A stretch of DNA of 64,000 nt from Glandiceps talaboti (Eukaryota; Hemichordata; Enteropneusta; Spengelidae), in contig NC_135551.1 in assembly GCF_964340395.1 (NCBI RefSeq), positions 14,591,003 through 14,655,002 on the forward strand. The letters run 5' to 3'. This document shows positions 58,096 to 64,000 of the stretch, in pieces. The notes below the pieces were generated by a model that ran no database searches, had not been told where the DNA came from, and worked only from the letters and a program-made list of their open reading frames with translations. Position numbers and translations under genes: made by a program. Each line of letters starts with the position of its first letter. The stretch's first letter is position 1.

Positions 58096-60544
58096 AATGC
58101 AACAAAATATTTCAGGTTCAGTCAATGAAGATGTTCTTGCAAAAAGCTGTTTTTACGCAATTGTTTCAATGGGCGGGCAATTTTTTCCCGATTCATAGCG
58201 GGAAGGGAGCGAAGAAGGAAGATTTGCGGTGGAGAGGTCCTGTGATTTTAAGACAGCGGGAGGGGAAAACATGATGATGTTTGTAACTCACATTGTGTAT
58301 TCAAAAATGAATTGTTGGTATAAGTGGAAAGCACAAACGTTTTCCCGATGGGGAGGGGTAAACATTCACCATTATATTCACCATATTGGGTGTGCAATGG
58401 ACTGGCAGGCAAATTGAAACCCAGAGTGGGGGGGGGGGGAGATGACCATGACCATCAATGTGAGGGTACATAGAACATCTAAACAACCTCCCCACATTAT
58501 GTTGGGGGGGGGTTATTCTATTAAAAGCATCATGTTTGATCTGAAACAACATAATTATATAATTAATGAAACCCACACATCTGCCTGTTAGCTGCACCTG
58601 ATGTTTAGAGTCACCCACTAAGGAGCCGTTATAACCGTTATATGATTGCAAGATACGTCCTGTTGTGCAGCGCTATTCGGACTTCTCATGACAAGAGAGT
58701 ACTGGCTGTTTAGGGGATACAACAAGCCGAATATTTCAAACTACATGCTATGGTAACAACAGCTGATTACTTTACATTCAACACGTACGTGCACGTTACG
58801 TCGCCCAAATTCTATTGTCTGGCAGGGTATAAAATGTTAGTCACGAGCAAAAGAACGATTCCATTTAATATAGATGTTTTGTATGTCTGTCTGTCTTGTA
58901 ATTGTTCTTGGATGTCTTTCATGTGTTATCTCTATCTCCACTATTAGATTTTGTTTTTTGTGGATGGAAATGTAAAACTGTGATCTCTACTCTGACTGAA
59001 AGGGGGTATCTTCGATGTAACAAGAACAAGATGGCTTCACTAGTACGATATGCATAATAATGGTAATGTGTGAACTTTGTGTCGACATTCTAGCCTTTAA
59101 ATGTTACAGAACGCACCAGTTCGTCTTAAACGAGACGAGAACGAATTGACTACTGTATATGCATCGGGTTCACGTAAGGAACAAACACATCAAATACATA
59201 ACAGACAGCCAATTGTTGAACGACTAGATTTTTTAAAGGAACATATTTGCGCCACAAAAACACCCATTATATATTTTGTCCTAAGTTTACTTCCTCGTTA
59301 TCACCGTTCCCATTGTTTGGGCATTGATAATACAACGTACGCGAGTCGATCAACAATAACGCCAAACTGACTGACATTCAGGAGAGAGTGAATTTACACA
59401 AATCGAATTCACGAAAAATGGCACTACGCCCAAAAGTAAAGAAAAAGATTTGTTCCTGGTGTGCGCGCGCATCACTGAAATACCCAAGCGTCGGTCTTTT
59501 GTGTGTGTTTTTCCAGCCCGTGCAGATCAGGGTTGGGGTGGGGGGAGACACACAAAACTAACCGTTCCTACTTCAGTGAAGACAACTGCAGAGCCTATCA
59601 TGAACAAGCAAATAACTTCTGCCCAACATACACACTTGCTCTAAAGTACTAAATAAAGTGAAAAGTAACTGCCATAATCGTAGATTTAGTGACAAATTGT
59701 GGAGAAGAAAAACATCGCACCACTTTAGAAAAAATGTCCTGACCAGAAGCAATTCTTTTTTGTTGCTGGCCTAATAACAAGAGACCATGCTCAGTATACG
59801 CCAGTGCAGGTTGTATCAACTGTGACAAATGCCCTTGGAAGCTTAAATAATCAATCACTCACCGATCGAGTTTATCAGAGCTCTTAGAGAGAAGGTAGAC
59901 GTCACAACCAAAGCTTCTCTGTTCCGTACTTGCTCGACACCAACTAACAAACTGTTTGTGTTTCCGTCACAACGTTCTCTATATCCTTCTCTTGTTTACG
60001 GGAAAACCTCGAGTGACCCTAAAACGAATGACGACACGAATGAAAGAGAACGTATGAAAGAGAGCGTTTGCAGTATGTCAATAGATAAATGACATGATTT
60101 TCTATATGTAGTAATTTGTAATAGGTGGCAATGATGGCAATTCCAATGCTTTGAAGAGCGAATTGATAGTATAACAGTATATAAACTTGAATAACAACCT
60201 TTTTTACATTTAGTACGTTGAATGACACCCTCTACACTATTAAAGAAGTGGAATGACAGCCGCCACTCTGCAAAATAAGTTGAATAACAGCAATTCCAAT
60301 GCTTTGAAAAAACGAATGACAGCATTAAAGTATATATGTATCAATGTAGAATCCACATAGTATTAAGAGATTAGGAATACTGTGGTGAAATACACAATGA
60401 ATTCTAAATCAGGGTTATGGTTTGGCTAGAAGCTTTACATTTCCATGTATTTAATTGAATACACAATGCCAATGCCCTAATCTATAAATTTGAAGGAGGG
60501 GAGGGGCTCCCTGTGTAACATGTTCTTTTGGTTTATTTCTTCGC
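58096..60544. other. Gene-poor interval with G-runs
   Basis: G-runs near 58428 and 58503. An 89-codon ATG frame at 59101-59370 has no recognisable domain. A pair of GCAATTCCAATGCTTTGAA blocks at 60137 and 60290 marks a diverged repeat of about 153 bases. Confidence 0.45.
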
Positions 60545-60545
60545 C

Positions 60546-60587
<42 letters not shown>

Positions 60588-60621
60588 TGTATGTAAGTAA
60601 GTAAGAAAGTAAGTAAGTACA

Positions 60622-60685
<64 letters not shown>
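60545..60685. repeat. (AAGT)n microsatellite
   Basis: About 140 bases with a few variant units. Confidence 0.97.
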
Positions 60686-60686
<1 letters not shown>

Positions 60687-63600
60687 TGAATTCACCCATT
60701 CGAATTGTCCCAACATGTGGTGCAATATTCAAACACCAGATGTCCGGTCTGTGATGTTAGCGCCACAGAAACATGTGTTTTGCATAGTTTGTTGGCAGGT
60801 TTTTGTTTTTAGATACATTTTGAAACATTTATCTTACAGGGAACTGACGATAATGGTAAATATGTTGTCTTGAAAGTGTATGTCGTTTCTACAGGATCTT
60901 AAATATAGAAGTAGATCGCTATCGGGTGTAAACAAATGTACATATTGAATGAAATAAAATATTGCTGTGATGAAAGTGTTTAGTGTCTGTCTATTTTAGC
61001 CCTTCTACCCCACAAGTGCTGTTCTTAGGTCTCTACCACGGTTTCACTGTCATTTTGTTCCCTTCAAACACGACACAAAGGACAGGCACCAATGGCCATG
61101 CACGCCCTCTGTGTGAATATGTAAAGAAAGAATAAAAGCTACCTACATCACGGATAAGTGTTACTTCTCTATGCCTAAAATGGTCGTACTCGCTTGTTTG
61201 TTATTTAACAATGACATTTTTTCCTTGTTATCTTATTCAGAAATTGTTTGACTTAATATTAATAGCCAATTATCGAGAGGCCATGATCAGACCACTTTGA
61301 CTGTAGTAATTGATCGTGATATCCTTCAAATTACACGTAATCTTTCTGATGTGACACTGTATAATAAGGGCGGCCCTTTTTATTTTTCTGTTTCTCATCT
61401 CCCGACCGACCCTAATTTGCAGCTCCGATATCAGAAAAAAAAGTTTTTTTTTATTTCTGACCGACCCTGAGCACAGCAAAATTGTAAGGTTCCTCAGGGC
61501 GTCTTAGACCAGTTCTACCGAGGCCACGACCTTGCGACATTGGCCCCTTAAAATTACAAATGACGCAATAATTTTCCCCACCATGCGTCGCTTTGGCGCA
61601 TTCATTTTACGGCAGACATCAACATTATCTAAGTCCACGGCCGGACCAGGCCAGGCTCTGACTCGACGTCAATCCCAGAAGTATACTGACTGCTTAAGGG
61701 AAAGTTTTGTTGACATCATATAGGATACAGTGACAACGCGCAGTTCTATTGTTAACATAAAAAATGCCACAAAAAGATCAACTTTGATAAACTTAATCTA
61801 CAAATTGAAACATTAGAGGGAGTAGATGAGGCGTCGAAATGGACGTCTCTCGTCACATGTTTTGTCTATCGTCACTATCGTGACCTCTGACCTACTCACT
61901 GACGTGTGCGAAACACTGAACTTGCTACCGGAACGCGGAACACCTATTATATCTGCCACAGCTCAGAAGCCTGAGTAAACGAAATTTATGGTACAGGTTG
62001 TGATTTTCATTTGTTGATGGGTTAAATTAAATGAGTACATGTGTATTATGATTCCGAAAAGTTTGTGTTAGGGGATCGTGTTGCATGATGTTGACAGTGA
62101 CACATGTGAATGTTGGGCACTGAATCAATGCGTAATCACTGGCATGGCCACTATAGACGGCCGATGCATGTGCGCCCGGTCACACATGAAGAACGAACTT
62201 GTTGTGCAAATCAGAAAAAAAATAATATGGTATTTACAGAGCATCCCAACTTTGACGTTGTTGATAGTTTTAGTTAAAGATTCAAGTTCTGAGTTTCAAG
62301 GACACCTAATGCCAGCTTTCCCTATCAAGTTTACGGTATGTAACTATGCTGTCATTTGATATAGCAGGACCAAATCATGATACACAGCCAGTAACGGTTA
62401 ATTAATAAACAATAAATTATTTTAAAGTTAGTTTGACTATTATTTGTAAGTTTTTCGTTCACATTTGGTACTTTTTAAAGTCAGGGATTTTTTTTCTTCA
62501 AATGTCATGAATTTGAAGAGGGAATGATAAACACAGCAGTGTACTAACAATTTTAAAAATGAAACAAGTGGTTATAAGCTAGTTTAGGATTTCTCAAAGT
62601 TTTTATTCAATCATATGTTCACTGTGACTTATTTTGAAGTTGTTCTTTGTCCTTGTCTGAAAAAAGGGAATTATAAATTTGAGCACTGCTATTCATTGAT
62701 ATTCAGATTAAAAATTGTGACTACCTGGCTGTCCAATCTTACTAAACAATATATAATATACCCTGTAGAAATGACTTAAAATTACATAATCTTAATTGCC
62801 TTCTTTTTATAAGGTGTAATGTGTAGTACACAATTTTCAAAAAATAGCTTACTGGGAACTGTTATTGTGAATGGAATTCTTTATGTAGTTAGGTAATGGT
62901 CTATACGTAATGGAATATCTCAGACCACAGTATCTCTATAGTGGTCTGAGATAATTTATATGAATATTTCATAGACAATAATAATTGACCCCACTCCCTG
63001 TCAAATGACACCACTTTTTGCAACCAAGGGGCCTTTGTCCCCACTTGTTGGAAACCTTGGCAGAACACTGCCGTCTACCCCCACCCACCCACCCACTCAC
63101 CCCTTTGTTACATCAGAGCAGCATGTGTCTTTCATCATGGCTGAAGCTGTTGAGGTTTGATGAGGGACAGGGCTCGAAATTAATACAGTCGCGCAGTACA
63201 TTTTGCTGCTATTACAATATTTCCATCATTTTCAAATTTATGCTTAAAATTGGTAAAAGTCATACTGCATTCCTAATTTCTTGACCAGTTTTTAGCTTTA
63301 AACCAGTTATACAATGTATCATCGGGGAAATGATCGACTTCATGACCCATGACATGCATGATTCCGATGTTTACATTATTACTTGTAATTATTTTTAAAC
63401 AGTAAATCCCACAGGAGTTCTGAGTTCTAGAAATGTTTACATGATTGTTATCTGGTGGATTATTTTGACAAGTTCAAACTGAAGAAAATGTTTCATAGAA
63501 GTAATGATTTATATAAATAAAAATTCATCTCGCACACTGATGACAATCTTGTAATTGTTTCAAAAAGTTACACACTGAAGTTCAAATTGGATAACTTGAA

Positions 63601-64000
63601 AAAATTGTTAACGATGGCAATGATTAATGATTAATAGGACAAATGTATTAGTACTCCTTATAAAATCATACAATAGTTCATGGCTACAGAGATATACACC
63701 CATCAGGATGATAAGTATTCAATCATCTTCTTACAAAGTTGTTCTACGGACTTGTCAACCTTGCTAAAATGAAGGAAAGAGACTTGTAACAAGGAATACA
63801 ATAAAGAGAGGAGAAAAGAAGTTGTAGAGAGACTGACAGGACAGAAAGGAGAGAGAATAGAACTGAAAAAATACAGATTTCTTTTTCTTGCCCCCTTTTT
63901 TTTTCTTTCGCCCGCCCGCCCCGCCTGACTATTCCATTGGAGATGAGAAACAAAAAAATCCTCACCCTAATTCGTTTATGCTAATTTCTCGTCATTCTAA
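60686..64000. other. Unassigned right end
   Basis: No supportable gene. Short frames near 61580, 62078 and 63018 lack domains and, in two cases, an ATG at the proposed start. T-rich/GC-rich words such as GTTTCTCATCTCC near 61390 recur on the opposite strand near 63945, suggesting a dispersed repeat. Confidence 0.4.
62916..62953. repeat. Perfect 13-base inverted repeat
   Basis: TATCTCAGACCAC and GTGGTCTGAGATA around a 12-base loop. Confidence 0.85.

Noticed and set aside
59101-59370. 89-codon ATG frame
   Set aside because: No signal peptide, domain or paralogue in the window; length is within chance expectation.
62078-62359. 93-codon Cys-containing frame
   Set aside because: Starts with GTG, no domain recognised, no splice context.

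Overview
This is an AT-rich window of animal nuclear DNA. The coding regions have eukaryotic features: signal peptides, Ig domains with single-pass membrane anchors, collagen-C1q proteins, TATA boxes, a splice acceptor just before each C1q start, and AATAAA signals. Tetranucleotide and dinucleotide microsatellites are abundant. Secreted collagen-C1q proteins next to single-exon Ig receptors point to an invertebrate, probably marine. A lophotrochozoan (brachiopod, phoronid, nemertean, mollusc) or an invertebrate deuterostome (lancelet, acorn worm) would fit; I cannot choose from this sequence alone.

Layout. (1) 0.5-8.8 kb: three secreted collagen-like C1q-domain genes. Two are a direct tandem duplicate (1491-2504 and 4880-5917) with matching promoters, a matching noncoding leader exon and matching 3' flanks. 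The third (7485-8783) is convergent, more divergent, and carries an extra KIQPY-type peptide repeat. (2) 8.8-14.8 kb: no recognisable gene, many simple repeats. (3) 14.9-53.5 kb: a tandem family of Ig-type receptors on the plus strand, each with its whole coding region in one uninterrupted frame. Six copies look intact: A 14964-17165, B 19439-21325, C 26309-28285, D 31940-33976, E 37183-38787, F 44117-45724. Two are pseudogenes: G 47688-48791 and H 51132-53256. Two decayed C-terminal relics lie at 29112-29670 and 41079-41168, and a decayed tail follows gene B. (4) 53.5-64 kb: one short secreted C1q gene on the minus strand (57532-58083), otherwise repeats and unassigned DNA.

How they work together. 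All receptors share three Ig domains, but the tail comes in two kinds. A, C and D end in inhibitory ITIM/ITSM-type tyrosine motifs (LTYAEL, then TVYAEV or STYAEV). E and F, and pseudogene G, end in four tyrosines spaced like tandem ITAMs (YxxL-x7-YxxL), with a different stalk and membrane segment. This is the layout of a paired activating/inhibitory immune receptor cluster, with the ITAM built into the receptor itself. The third Ig domain is nearly identical in DNA between both kinds, while Ig1 and Ig2 differ. Every receptor except B has a TATTGAGGAAATA-like motif about 80-100 bases before its start, and most have a shared 3' noncoding cassette with nuclear-receptor-like AGGTCA repeats. The flanking collagen-C1q genes are candidate partners, by analogy with LAIR-1; that link is inference.

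History visible in the sequence. The block 'end of B plus C' was duplicated to give 'relic plus D'. A 2.2 kb terminal-inverted-repeat element (24001-26195) then landed upstream of C only. E and F are another large duplication. G and H decayed by start loss, deletions and an insertion.
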